From Bacillota bacterium (GTDB lineage: Bacteria; Bacillota; Clostridia; Oscillospirales; Acutalibacteraceae): a DNA stretch of 64,000 nt. The notes below the pieces were generated by a model. The model saw only the letters and a program-made list of their open reading frames with translations, searched no databases and was not told the DNA's origin. Each line of letters begins with the position of its first letter. The first letter of the stretch is position 1. Below, piece after piece: positions 32,687 through 40,936 of this stretch. The stretch covers positions 124,001 to 188,000 of the forward strand of contig JAEWYE010000076.1 of assembly GCA_023458755.1 (NCBI GenBank), read 5' to 3'. Both the position numbers and the translations under genes were made by a program.

Positions 32687-33988
32687 TTACTTTTCATCCT
32701 CGCGGCGTTTGGGTACAAAACCACCGATGGATGAAAGTTCGTTTGCTAAATCCTGTATCTGTTCGCGCAGGATAAAGATGCAGTCACTTTCCTTGGCTAA
32801 ACCGCGTACCACATCCTCTGCCAACGCACGGCAGGACGGCGCGCCGCAGGAACCGCAGTCCAATCCGGGAAACTGCTCGCAGATGCGGTCAATATCCTCC
32901 ATCATGCGCATAGCCTCGTTAATATCATTGGAAAGCTTCAATACGGGAGCGAATTCCAACTTTTCGCGCCAAGCCATATAGTCCGGGATTTGGGCGGCAC
33001 TGAGATGGTTTTGTGAAACCGGCAGATACTTGCGCAGCCGCTGAAGGCGCGCTTTTGCAACATATGCGTTTTCCACACAAAGCACACCGCCGACACAGCC
33101 GCCGAAACAGGCGTTCAGTTCAATAAAATCCAGCTCGCGGATGCGTTCATCCTCAAGTTCTTCCAATACATGAATCACATTTTCAATACCGTCCGCTGCA
33201 AGATATTTATCGTTGAGCAGAGCGGCCGCTTCGCCTCCGTTAGACGCCCACCCAACTCCGATAATGCCTGCTTTGGACAGCTGTTCCACCTGCTCTTCTT
33301 TTTCCATGTACTGAGTAAGCCGCGGAAAAATTTCACTGATGGCAATCGCACCGTCCACCTGCGACTTTTCACCGCCGATCGGAACTTTTATATCCGTCAC
33401 TTTCGCCGGACACGGCGTAAGAAAGAATGCACCTATTTTTTCAATGGGTATCCCCGTTTTTTCCGCCGCATTGTGTTTGGCTATGTAAGCGGACATTTCC
33501 ATGGGAGAATACAGCGGAAGTACATGGGAACACAAATCGGGAAAACGCACGCGGATAAGCCGTACAACAGCCGGACATGCGGAGCTGATGACCGGTTTCG
33601 GCAGGTTCTGGATCAATCTGCGTGTTGCTTCGGAAACGAGTTCCGCTCCGCGTGACACCTCATAGACCTCGTCAAAGCCCATATTTCTTAAGCCGGTCAG
33701 CACAACATCAATATCGTCCAAATGATTGAACTGCCCGTACAAAGTCGGGGCGGGCAAAGCAATTTTATAGGCAAATGAGTCGAGCATATCCAAATGGTCA
33801 TATTTTGCTTTTTTTGCGTGGTGGGGACAAACGCGGATACATTCGCCGCAGTCAATACACCGCTCCGATATAATTTGCGCCTTGCCGTCGCGCACGCGGA
33901 TTGCCTCGGTTGGGCAATGCTTAATACAGTTGGTACAGCCGACGCATTTGTCGCTGTCCAAGGTAACCGAGTGAAAAAAACGATCCAA
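32687..33988 (-). CDS. HydS-like sensory [FeFe] hydrogenase
   Basis: 433 residues. Two N-terminal ferredoxin clusters (C15/18/21/25 and C44/47/50/54) precede an H-domain. L1 is SSACPAV with Ala137 where catalytic enzymes have the proton-relay Cys, but Cys138 kept; L2 is TPCPAK (C193, K196); L3 is NACFGGCVGG (C294, C298). A further [4Fe-4S] motif (C378, C381, C386, C403) lies at the C-terminus; no PAS domain. Retained cluster ligands with Cys-to-Ala relay match what is known of sensory HydS enzymes. Start is a TTG at 33988, 1 bp after the upstream stop, with GAGGTGA 8 nt upstream. Confidence 0.88.
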   Translation of the reverse strand: MDRFFHSVTLDSDKCVGCTNCIKHCPTEAIRVRDGKAQIISERCIDCGECIRVCPHHAKKAKYDHLDMLDSFAYKIALPAPTLYGQFNHLDDIDVVLTGLRNMGFDEVYEVSRGAELVSEATRRLIQNLPKPVISSACPAVVRLIRVRFPDLCSHVLPLYSPMEMSAYIAKHNAAEKTGIPIEKIGAFFLTPCPAKVTDIKVPIGGEKSQVDGAIAISEIFPRLTQYMEKEEQVEQLSKAGIIGVGWASNGGEAAALLNDKYLAADGIENVIHVLEELEDERIRELDFIELNACFGGCVGGVLCVENAYVAKARLQRLRKYLPVSQNHLSAAQIPDYMAWREKLEFAPVLKLSNDINEAMRMMEDIDRICEQFPGLDCGSCGAPSCRALAEDVVRGLAKESDCIFILREQIQDLANELSSIGGFVPKRREDEK

Positions 33989-33989
33989 A

Positions 33990-34430
33990 TCAACTCACCT
34001 CAGTTTTTCTGTTTGCAAGAACCGTCATGGTAAGCTTCGTTCCTTTGCCAATCTCCGTTTCAATCTTCATAGTATCCGTATATTTTTTCATATTGGGCAA
34101 ACCCATGCCGGCACCGAATCCAAGAGAACGCACTTTATCCGGCGCTGTGGAATAACCCTCCTGCATGGCCTTCTCCACATCCGCGATGCCGGGGCCATGG
34201 TCGATGAGCGTCATTTCCACTTTATCGGGACTGATTGCAACAAACGCCTGACCGCCGCCCGCATGAATCACCATATTGATTTCGCCTTCATACATGGCAA
34301 TGGCCACACGGCGAATCGCGTCGGGATCATAGCCCAGCTGCTTGAGCTTGTGCTTCACATTGCTGGACGCCTCTCCGGCACGGGTAAAATCATCCCCGGG
34401 AACCGTATAGCATAAGGAAAGGGTGCTCAT
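33990..34430 (-). CDS. RsbW-like ATP-binding protein
   Basis: 146-residue GHKL ATPase of the anti-sigma-factor kinase type: AIAMYEGEINMVIHAGGG (N-box), DHGPGI (G1), LGFGAGMGLPNMKKYTD (G2) and GKGTKLTMTVL. It has the size of RsbW/SpoIIAB. It is encoded between a DRTGG gene (overlap 4 bp) and the HydS-like gene (1 bp), so it probably responds to that sensor by phosphorylation or partner switching, but no SpoIIAA-like anti-anti-sigma protein is in the window. Confidence 0.9.
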   Translation of the reverse strand: MSTLSLCYTVPGDDFTRAGEASSNVKHKLKQLGYDPDAIRRVAIAMYEGEINMVIHAGGGQAFVAISPDKVEMTLIDHGPGIADVEKAMQEGYSTAPDKVRSLGFGAGMGLPNMKKYTDTMKIETEIGKGTKLTMTVLANRKTEVS

Positions 34431-34777
34431 TCGTTCTCACACCCTCCCCGCAAACCATTGCTGTAAAGCAGTCCGCAAGCAGTAAACATGCGGTAGTGTG
34501 TTTGCAAAACGGTAATATCCTTTTGCTTCGCCAAAGCAACAACAGCCGGGTCCACCTCTTTGCCGCGCACAAAAATGATGCAGCGCATATCCATCATTTC
34601 CGCTGTACGAACAACCTGCGGGTTCATCAGTCCCGTCAGCAAAACCGCCTGATCCTTTACAAAAGCGAGTACATCGCTCATCATATCGCTGCCGCAGGCT
34701 GTATGCACTTCTGCTTCCAGATTGCCCTCCGCCAATATCTGTGCATCTAAAATCTGAACAATGTCACGCACTTTCAT
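34427..34777 (-). CDS. DRTGG-domain protein (2)
   Basis: 116 residues: VRDIVQILDAQILAEGNLEAEVHTACGSDMMSDVLAFVKDQAVLLTGLMNPQVVRTAEMMDMRCIIFVRGK, a DRTGG-like fold. The start at 34777 has GGGGGG 7-8 nt upstream. First gene of the hydrogenase signalling operon, overlapping the RsbW-like gene by 4 bp. Cys114-type residues near the end (LRGGCENE) are not conserved in the other copy. Ligand unknown. Confidence 0.83.
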   Translation of the reverse strand: MKVRDIVQILDAQILAEGNLEAEVHTACGSDMMSDVLAFVKDQAVLLTGLMNPQVVRTAEMMDMRCIIFVRGKEVDPAVVALAKQKDITVLQTHYRMFTACGLLYSNGLRGGCENE

Positions 34778-34916
34778 AGATTTTCCCCCTATAATCATAA
34801 ATATATTACAATAATTCAAGCCAGATACTATTTAATTATGGACATTATAACATATATAACCTAAAATAGGAAATAGAAAATCAAAGAATAAAAGCTCCAT
34901 TTATTATCAGCGCATC

Positions 34917-34953
34917 AAAAAATCCGAAGCCACTTTTGTAGCCCCGGATTTTA
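34917..34953 (-). terminator. Terminator after the AT-rich lipoprotein gene
   Basis: AAAATCCG (34919-34926) pairs with CGGATTTT (34945-34952), extended by GC pairs. On the minus strand it is followed by T's, 20 bp after the lipoprotein stop. Confidence 0.75.
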
Positions 34954-34972
34954 AATAATAGCATATGATGGA

Positions 34973-35764
34973 TTAGGCATTCGGAACAAGTTCATTTACG
35001 GAATATCCAGTTTGTTCCTTTTTTGTATCTTTGACTTCGGTTCCTTTATCTAAATATCTTTTTGCAGTATTACCGCTTACAGCAAAAACGCCAAGATCAC
35101 TGCCACCCGTTACCCGATAGCAGCCTTGTAATATTCCGGAATTCTTATCAGTACTACTAAGGTAATAAATGTTGTCATCCCCAACTTGAGTAATACTATC
35201 ATTGGCACTTTTTTCGTTCATAATACCTTTTTCGTAATCGCTCTTATGGATTTCAAATTGGGAAAGATTTTGTTTGTTATCGTCTACAATTGTAAATTTT
35301 CCTTCTCTTTCATCCACAAATGATTTGAGTGACATATATCCGCCCGATTTTATAACGGAAATGAGTGTATTCGGTTGGATTTTACCTTTATAGTCTTTCG
35401 TTACAAGTACGCTTAATATTGTTACCGGTCTGCTGTTATAATCAATATATTCCACTTTTTTAATCGTGCCTTTTATAATTGAACTGGAATTTTGTTTTAA
35501 ATCTACTACTTCACTTATATTTTGTGAAGTATCCACTCCATTTATATGCTCACTGCTAATAATAACTGATTTTCCACTTATATCAAGGCTATTGTTGAAT
35601 TTCACAGTATTGTCAATCATAGTCGTGCTTTTGTCTTCTGCTTGTGTTTTTACCTGTTCCTTTTTGATGGATACCGATGATTGTGATTTGCCAGCTGTAC
35701 TGCAACCAACAAAAAGCAGACAAAGTATAACTAACATTAAGGATATGCCAAGCAGTTTCTTCAT
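34973..35764 (-). CDS. Lipoprotein of unknown function
   Basis: 263 residues from the ATG at 35764 (GAAAGGTGA upstream). Signal peptide with lipobox MKKLLGISLMLVILCLLFVGC, lipidated Cys21. The mature part contains IIKGTIKKVEYIDYNSRPVTILSVLVTKDYKGKIQPNTLISVIKSGGY, an OB-like beta region as in other secreted Firmicute lipoproteins of unknown role. AT-rich relative to the flanking operons. 27 bp downstream of a secreted metalloprotease gene, probably co-transcribed; it could be a substrate, inhibitor or immunity-like partner. Confidence 0.82.
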   Translation of the reverse strand: MKKLLGISLMLVILCLLFVGCSTAGKSQSSVSIKKEQVKTQAEDKSTTMIDNTVKFNNSLDISGKSVIISSEHINGVDTSQNISEVVDLKQNSSSIIKGTIKKVEYIDYNSRPVTILSVLVTKDYKGKIQPNTLISVIKSGGYMSLKSFVDEREGKFTIVDDNKQNLSQFEIHKSDYEKGIMNEKSANDSITQVGDDNIYYLSSTDKNSGILQGCYRVTGGSDLGVFAVSGNTAKRYLDKGTEVKDTKKEQTGYSVNELVPNA

Positions 35765-35791
35765 AACTATCACCTTTCTCAATTTATAACT

Positions 35792-36433
35792 TTAGCCATA
35801 AATATGATTAATTGTATATAATTCATAATTAGTTGCACGTGTAACTGTTCCGCCTCTCCATGATTGTGCCATTAATTTGCCAGGATCATCAGCATGTGAT
35901 AATCCCATAGCGTGACCAAATTCATGAGCTACAGTTTTTAATTTTTGATTATAAGTACTCCCGTATTGACCAGGATCACCATTTAATGCTATATCGTACA
36001 GTTCAATTTCACTCCACCCCCAATTTTCAATCATGGGGTTTTTTCTACCATTTGATTTAGCATATGTGTACTGAAATGTTTCAGCTAACACAGTTGAACC
36101 ATCAATTGATTCTGGATAACTTATTATATCAAAATAGCTTTGGCTTTTAACAGAAGTTGTTCGCAACGATATTGATGTGTATACTGAAGTATTAGTCCAT
36201 TGTGATAATGCCGTCTGTACGATTTGACTATAACTTGATGCGGACGGATAAATATAACTGTATCTTCGGTAATTACCATAATTGCCAACACCCCCAACCA
36301 ATTGATGGTCGTTAAAAGTAAGATATCCATGTTGGCAAGGAGTCTCTGTTGCACTTACAGACATCGCTGATGCTCCTAAAAGCAATATTAAAAACGAAGC
36401 AAAAGAGATAATTGTCTTTCTAAACTTTCTCAT
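35792..36433 (-). CDS. Secreted matrixin-type zinc metalloprotease
   Basis: 213 residues: Sec signal peptide (about 1-28, cleavage after SVSA), no recognisable cysteine-switch propeptide, then a catalytic domain. The zinc-binding motif HEFGHAMGLSH is near residues 170-180, with a downstream Met-turn candidate (GKLMAQSW). The extended motif places it in the metzincin/matrixin clan. Low GC. AGAGG before the ATG. Substrate unknown; export to the medium or wall is expected. Confidence 0.88.
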   Translation of the reverse strand: MRKFRKTIISFASFLILLLGASAMSVSATETPCQHGYLTFNDHQLVGGVGNYGNYRRYSYIYPSASSYSQIVQTALSQWTNTSVYTSISLRTTSVKSQSYFDIISYPESIDGSTVLAETFQYTYAKSNGRKNPMIENWGWSEIELYDIALNGDPGQYGSTYNQKLKTVAHEFGHAMGLSHADDPGKLMAQSWRGGTVTRATNYELYTINHIYG

Positions 36434-36811
36434 TTTTAAATTTTCCTCTAATTTTTAATATAAAGTTCTAAAGAAATATTTACCATATTATATATTTTAT
36501 TCCTATTACCGTAAAATGTCAACTAATAAATATAGAATATATTTTTCTGCCAAATATTCATTTGCATACATCCACGAAATACTTGATTTCACTGTATTTT
36601 GTACATTTTTGCAAGTTCACACAATAAGAAATTCATAATTCAGTGAAAGTTAGCTGGTATTCGTTGATTTTCGATTGACTACACTATGCTAAAGCGATAT
36701 AATAATCTTATTGGCATTAAGCCTGCTAACACAATTTCTGCTGAAAACAGTGGGGTACGATTAAAAAAAGCAGGCACCATTCAAAAATTCATATGATGGA
36801 GGTACTTATTA
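36434..36811. other. 378-bp intergenic region upstream of serC
   Basis: AT-rich, with no credible gene. It contains the serC promoter (36675-36703) and a leader with a 7-bp inverted repeat (GCCTGCT at 36721-36727, AGCAGGC at 36769-36775). The promoter of the leftward metalloprotease gene should lie in 36440-36560 but was not resolved. Confidence 0.6.
36675..36703 (+). promoter_or_regulatory. Promoter of serC-serA
   Basis: TTGACT (36675-36680), 17-bp spacer, TATAAT (36698-36703), about 100 bp upstream of the serC start. The leader between contains an inverted repeat (36721-36775). Confidence 0.75.
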
Positions 36812-37897
36812 ATGAAACGCGTTTACAACTTTTCTGCCGGTCCGTCCATGTTACCGGAATCTGTGCTGCGCCGCGCGGCCGACGAAATGCTCGACTACCA
36901 GGGCAGTGGTCAATCGGTAATGGAGATGTCCCATCGATCTAAAGTGTATGAGGGAATCATCGGCTCAGCGGAGAGTTTACTTCGCGAAGTTATGAATATC
37001 CCCGATAATTATAAAGTTTTGTTCCTGCAGGGGGGCGCTTCCTCACAATTCGCCATGATTCCGCTCAACCTGATGACAGGCTCAAACAAAGCAGACTTTG
37101 TTTTGACCGGTCAGTGGGCAACCAAAGCTTACAAGGAAGCGGCACGCTATGGTACTGCTAACGTTGTGGCATCTTCCAAAGATAAAACATTCAGTTATAT
37201 TCCGGAGCTTGACCCCGCAACTTTCAGCAAAGATGCGGATTATTTCCATATCTGTCTGAACAACACCATTTACGGCACCCGGTTCACCGAATTACCGGAA
37301 ACCGGAAATGTCCCGCTGATTGCGGATATTTCCTCCTGTGTTTTAAGCGAGCCGATTGACGTAAGCAAATTCGGCGTTTTGTATGCCGGTGCCCAAAAGA
37401 ACATGGGTCCTGCCGGATTAACGGTCGTGATCATTCGCGAGGATTTGATCGGTCATGCAATGGAAATAACGCCAACCATGTTCAACTACCAAACCCATTC
37501 CGAAAACGGCTCCATGTTCAACACTCCGCCCTGCTATTCCATTTATATTTGCATGCTGGTGCTTGACTGGCTGAAAAATGAAATCGGCGGACTGGAAGAA
37601 ATGAAGAAGCTCAACGAGAAAAAGGCCGGGATTCTTTATAACTTTCTGGATAATTCGAAGCTGTTCAAGGGTACGGTTGTACCGAAGGACCGCTCCTTAA
37701 TGAACATCCCATTTGTCACCGGTAACGATGAGATTGATGCTAAATTCGTAAAAGAAGTTACTGCAGCCGGCTTTGTAAACCTGAAAGGTCACCGTTCCGT
37801 TGGCGGTATGCGCGCATCTATCTACAACGCAATGCCGGTTGAAGGCGTAGAAAAACTGGTTGCGTTCATGACCGAATTTGAAAAGAATAACGGTTGA
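36812..37897 (+). CDS. serC: Phosphoserine aminotransferase
   Basis: PLP enzyme converting 3-phosphohydroxypyruvate to phosphoserine; 361 residues. N-terminal VYNFSAGPSMLPESVL, LFLQGGASSQFAMIP, and the PLP-lysine in GAQKNMGPAGLT (Lys196) are diagnostic; the C-terminus has HRSVGGMRASIYNAMP. GGAGG upstream. Followed after 57 bp by serA, giving the first two steps of serine synthesis in one operon. serB is not in the window. Confidence 0.97.
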   Translation: MKRVYNFSAGPSMLPESVLRRAADEMLDYQGSGQSVMEMSHRSKVYEGIIGSAESLLREVMNIPDNYKVLFLQGGASSQFAMIPLNLMTGSNKADFVLTGQWATKAYKEAARYGTANVVASSKDKTFSYIPELDPATFSKDADYFHICLNNTIYGTRFTELPETGNVPLIADISSCVLSEPIDVSKFGVLYAGAQKNMGPAGLTVVIIREDLIGHAMEITPTMFNYQTHSENGSMFNTPPCYSIYICMLVLDWLKNEIGGLEEMKKLNEKKAGILYNFLDNSKLFKGTVVPKDRSLMNIPFVTGNDEIDAKFVKEVTAAGFVNLKGHRSVGGMRASIYNAMPVEGVEKLVAFMTEFEKNNG

Positions 37898-37954
37898 TCA
37901 ATTCCTGTACATAGTTTTTTACTGAAATTAAAATATGGAATGACAGGTGATAAC

Positions 37955-39118
37955 ATGTATAACATAAAATGTCTCAATAAAATTTCGGCAATCGGCACTG
38001 ATCGTTTCAGCGCGGATTACAACTGCGGTGAAGCGGTTGAGAATCCGGACGCTATTTTGGTTCGTTCCGCTGCCATGCACGACATGGAGCTCCCGAAAAA
38101 TCTACTGGCGATTGCAAGAGCAGGCGCAGGCGTAAACAATATTCCGATTGACAAATGCAGCGAACAGGGCATTGTTGTTTTCAATACCCCCGGCGCAAAC
38201 GCGAACGCTGTAAAAGAACTTGTACTCGCCGGTCTGCTGATTACCTCCCGAAAGGTAATTCCGGCAATTGAATGGGCAAAAACCTTAAAGGGCAAAGGCG
38301 ACGAAGTCGGCAAATTAGTTGAAAAAGGCAAATCAGCTTTTGTCGGCCCTGAAATCAAAGGAAAAACGCTCGGCGTTATCGGCCTTGGCGCAATCGGCAT
38401 TCTGGTCGCAAATGCAGCCAAAAGCCTCGGCATCAACGTTTACGGCTATGACCCATTCCTTTCCGTAGATGCCGCGTGGGGACTTTCCCGTTCCATTAAA
38501 CACGCGCTCACGCTGGACGAAGTATATGCCAATTCGGACTATATCACCATTCATGTACCGCTTACTCCAGATACCAAAGGAATGATCAACTCGGAATCCA
38601 TTGCAAAGATGAAGGATGAAGTACGGATCCTGAACTTTGCGAGAGGTGACCTTGTCAATTCCGCCGATATTATCGCCGCACTGGGCACCGGCAAAATTGC
38701 CGCTTACGCAACCGATTTTCCGTCCGACGATGTGATTGGCGTAGAAGGCGTAATCGCTATTCCGCACCTTGGAGCATCGACTCCGGAATCGGAGGATAAC
38801 TGTGCGTGCATGGCTGCCGATGAATTGATTGACTTTTTGGAGAACGGCAATATTACCCATTCGGTGAATTTTCCCGCCATTAGCATGCCGCGTGATAACA
38901 GCGTGCGTATTTGCATTATTCACCGCAATGTTCCGAATACCATCAGCACCTTCTCCGGCGCGCTTGCTTCCGCGAACATCAACATTGAAAACATGCAGAG
39001 CAAATCTAAAAAGGATTACGCCTACACCATTTTGGATGTTTCCGGCGATGTCAGCGATGCCGCGGTAGAAAGCCTGAAAAAGCTGGATGCCATTATCCGC
39101 GTTCGCGTAATTAAATAA
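37955..39118 (+). CDS. serA: D-3-phosphoglycerate dehydrogenase
   Basis: NAD-dependent oxidation of 3-phosphoglycerate; 387 residues from the ATG at 37955 (AGGTGA upstream). D-isomer 2-hydroxyacid dehydrogenase fold: substrate Arg/Gly in ARAGAGVNNIP, Rossmann LGVIGLGAIG, catalytic HLGASTPESEDNCA. C-terminal ACT domain from about 310 (VRICIIHRNVPNTISTFSGALASANINIENMQSKS), the likely serine-binding site. It lacks the extra intervening domain of long SerA proteins. Confidence 0.96.
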   Translation: MYNIKCLNKISAIGTDRFSADYNCGEAVENPDAILVRSAAMHDMELPKNLLAIARAGAGVNNIPIDKCSEQGIVVFNTPGANANAVKELVLAGLLITSRKVIPAIEWAKTLKGKGDEVGKLVEKGKSAFVGPEIKGKTLGVIGLGAIGILVANAAKSLGINVYGYDPFLSVDAAWGLSRSIKHALTLDEVYANSDYITIHVPLTPDTKGMINSESIAKMKDEVRILNFARGDLVNSADIIAALGTGKIAAYATDFPSDDVIGVEGVIAIPHLGASTPESEDNCACMAADELIDFLENGNITHSVNFPAISMPRDNSVRICIIHRNVPNTISTFSGALASANINIENMQSKSKKDYAYTILDVSGDVSDAAVESLKKLDAIIRVRVIK

Positions 39119-39147
39119 AATTACATTAAAAGTTGTACTTATATGCG

Positions 39148-39196
39148 AAAACCGGCACCTGACTTCTTTCATGAAGCTAGGTGCCGGTTTAATTTT
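39148..39196 (+). terminator. Terminator of serC-serA
   Basis: Perfect 12-bp stem AAACCGGCACCT (39149-39160) / AGGTGCCGGTTT (39179-39190), then T-rich sequence. Confidence 0.88.
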
Positions 39197-39258
39197 GTTT
39201 TAATGAAGCATTGTATTTCAGGCTAATTCATCATGCTGAAAACATACGTTGCTGACTA

Positions 39259-40188
39259 TTACCTTCTCATGTCCTTCGCAAAGGCGCTGCCCGGAATGGT
39301 TTTTGCTTTTTTCTTTAACTCTGCCGCAACCTCAGCTACCTGCAAATGTGAATAAAACGAGTGGTATTCATTTGTAACGATTGCCAGAGATATGGACATA
39401 ATCGGGAATTTCATGTTTTCTCCGGTACGACTGGAGGTAAAAATATAGCCGGCTTCCAAATCCTCTTTGGTATACAGTTCCCGAATCCTGCTGTCAAACT
39501 CGGAAACAACCCCTGAGCAAATTACCTCCGCGCAATTCGGCTCGGTAATCGCAATAAAATCATCACCGCCGATATGCCCGATGAAATCATCGTCTCCGCC
39601 AAGGGTACGCACCTTCTCGGTAATGATATCCGCTGTAAGCTGAATGGCCGCATCTCCCTGAGCAAAACCGTACATATCATTAAACGCCTTAAAATTATCA
39701 ATATCGGCATAAATTGCCGCAAAGAGTTCATTTTTTTCAATCCGGTGTGTAATTTCCGCCTGAATCGCAAGGTTTCCCTGTAGCCCTGTCAGTGGATTAG
39801 CGCCTCTGTTCTTGTCGATCCTTCGAAGGGTATTTCGTATTCGGCTGATCATTTCACGTTCATTAAAAGGTTTGACAATATAGTCATCCGCTCCCAACTC
39901 CAGGCCAATCAGTTTATCTTCTTGGCCGTCCTGTGAAGTCAGCATAATAATGGGCATCAGATTATTATTTTCCGATTGCCTTAAAATGCGGCAGACGTCA
40001 AATCCGCTCATATCGGGCAAAACGACATCAAGCAACACCAAATCCGGTTTTTCTTTTCGCACAGTGTGCAGACCTTCTTTGCCTGTCGCCGCATAAATGA
40101 CGTCAAAGTTCGCTTTTTCCAAAATGTTGGAGATGATTTTTGCGGAGAATCTGCTGTCATCAATGATGAGAATTTGATTTTTTTTCAT
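39259..40188 (-). CDS. Response regulator with diguanylate-cyclase-like (GGDDF) output
   Basis: 309 residues: receiver domain (about 4-120) with acidic D10-D11, phosphoacceptor D54 (LVLLDVVLPDMSG) and K106 (VKPFNE); then a GGDEF-type domain (about 130-305) whose A-site is GGDDF (207-211), preceded by the metal-binding IYADIDNFKAFND. No RxxD inhibitory site immediately upstream is seen. It may still make c-di-GMP, since Asp in that position occurs in active enzymes, or be degenerate. GGGG ribosome site before the ATG at 40188. No partner kinase in the window. Confidence 0.9.
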   Translation of the reverse strand: MKKNQILIIDDSRFSAKIISNILEKANFDVIYAATGKEGLHTVRKEKPDLVLLDVVLPDMSGFDVCRILRQSENNNLMPIIMLTSQDGQEDKLIGLELGADDYIVKPFNEREMISRIRNTLRRIDKNRGANPLTGLQGNLAIQAEITHRIEKNELFAAIYADIDNFKAFNDMYGFAQGDAAIQLTADIITEKVRTLGGDDDFIGHIGGDDFIAITEPNCAEVICSGVVSEFDSRIRELYTKEDLEAGYIFTSSRTGENMKFPIMSISLAIVTNEYHSFYSHLQVAEVAAELKKKAKTIPGSAFAKDMRR

Positions 40189-40557
40189 AGCAGTTCCCCT
40201 TTTGATTTTATGAAATTGAATATGCAAACAAATGCGATCTTCTTTCAATCTGTATGAACCAGCCAAACTATTATATTATAATACAGTATCTGCATAATTA
40301 CAATATATTCCTATTGCATCCTGTAATTAATTGTTAAAATATAACAAATCTATAATTATCATTACCGAAATTAATATTTTGGGTTTCTATTCTACTCTTT
40401 TTCAATACGAATGTGTCACTTATCTTTTCTATAATAATTTCTCAGTGAAGCAGGATGGATGCGCTGCACTCCCTCTCTGTCAAAAGCCTCTTTTGTTTTT
40501 ACAACAAAAAAGCACCTACCGCGAAGACGGCAGGTGCTTTCGTTTTTATAACAGAAA
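40189..40557. other. 369-bp intergenic region before the ribosomal operon end
   Basis: No gene. AT-rich left part includes the palindrome TTGTTAAAATATAACAA (40331-40347), Rex-like but with a 5-nt instead of 6-nt centre. The ribosomal-operon terminator is at 40509-40541. Confidence 0.55.
40509..40541 (-). terminator. Terminator of the S10-spc-alpha operon
   Basis: Minus-strand stem AAGCACCTGCCG / CGGTAGGTGCTT with a short loop, followed by TTTTTTGTTGT. It lies 17 bp after rplQ. Confidence 0.88.
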
Positions 40558-40899
40558 TTACAGCAATTCAATAATAGCCATTTCAGCAGCATCGCCGCGG
40601 CGAGGCCCTAATTTGCTAATGCGGGTATAACCACCGTTACGATCAGCATATTTTGGTGCAATCTCAGCAAACAGTTTGTGTGCAACGTCTTCCTTTGTGA
40701 CAAAAGCCATTACAAGGCGCTGATTGTGAAGATTATTTTCTTTTGCAATCGTAATCATTTTCTCGGCTAAGCTGCGTACTTCTTTCGCACGAGTAACTGT
40801 GGTTTCGATTTTACCGTTCTCAAAGAGAAAGGTTACCAACGCTCTCAGCATGGCTGTTCTGCTTGCGGTTTCTCTTCCGAGCTTTCTGGTTCCGGGCAT
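40558..40899 (-). CDS. rplQ: 50S ribosomal protein L17
   Basis: 113 residues, starting MPGTRKLGRETASRTAMLRAL, which is the typical L17 opening. Last gene of the operon; 37 bp after rpoA. Confidence 0.97.
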   Translation of the reverse strand: MPGTRKLGRETASRTAMLRALVTFLFENGKIETTVTRAKEVRSLAEKMITIAKENNLHNQRLVMAFVTKEDVAHKLFAEIAPKYADRNGGYTRISKLGPRRGDAAEMAIIELL

Positions 40900-40936
40900 C
40901 GAAATATCACTCCTTTACCTTAGGTTGGAACAAGGA

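Noticed and set aside
38333..39172. 279-codon frame antisense to serA
   Set aside because: Shadow of serA; no family resemblance.
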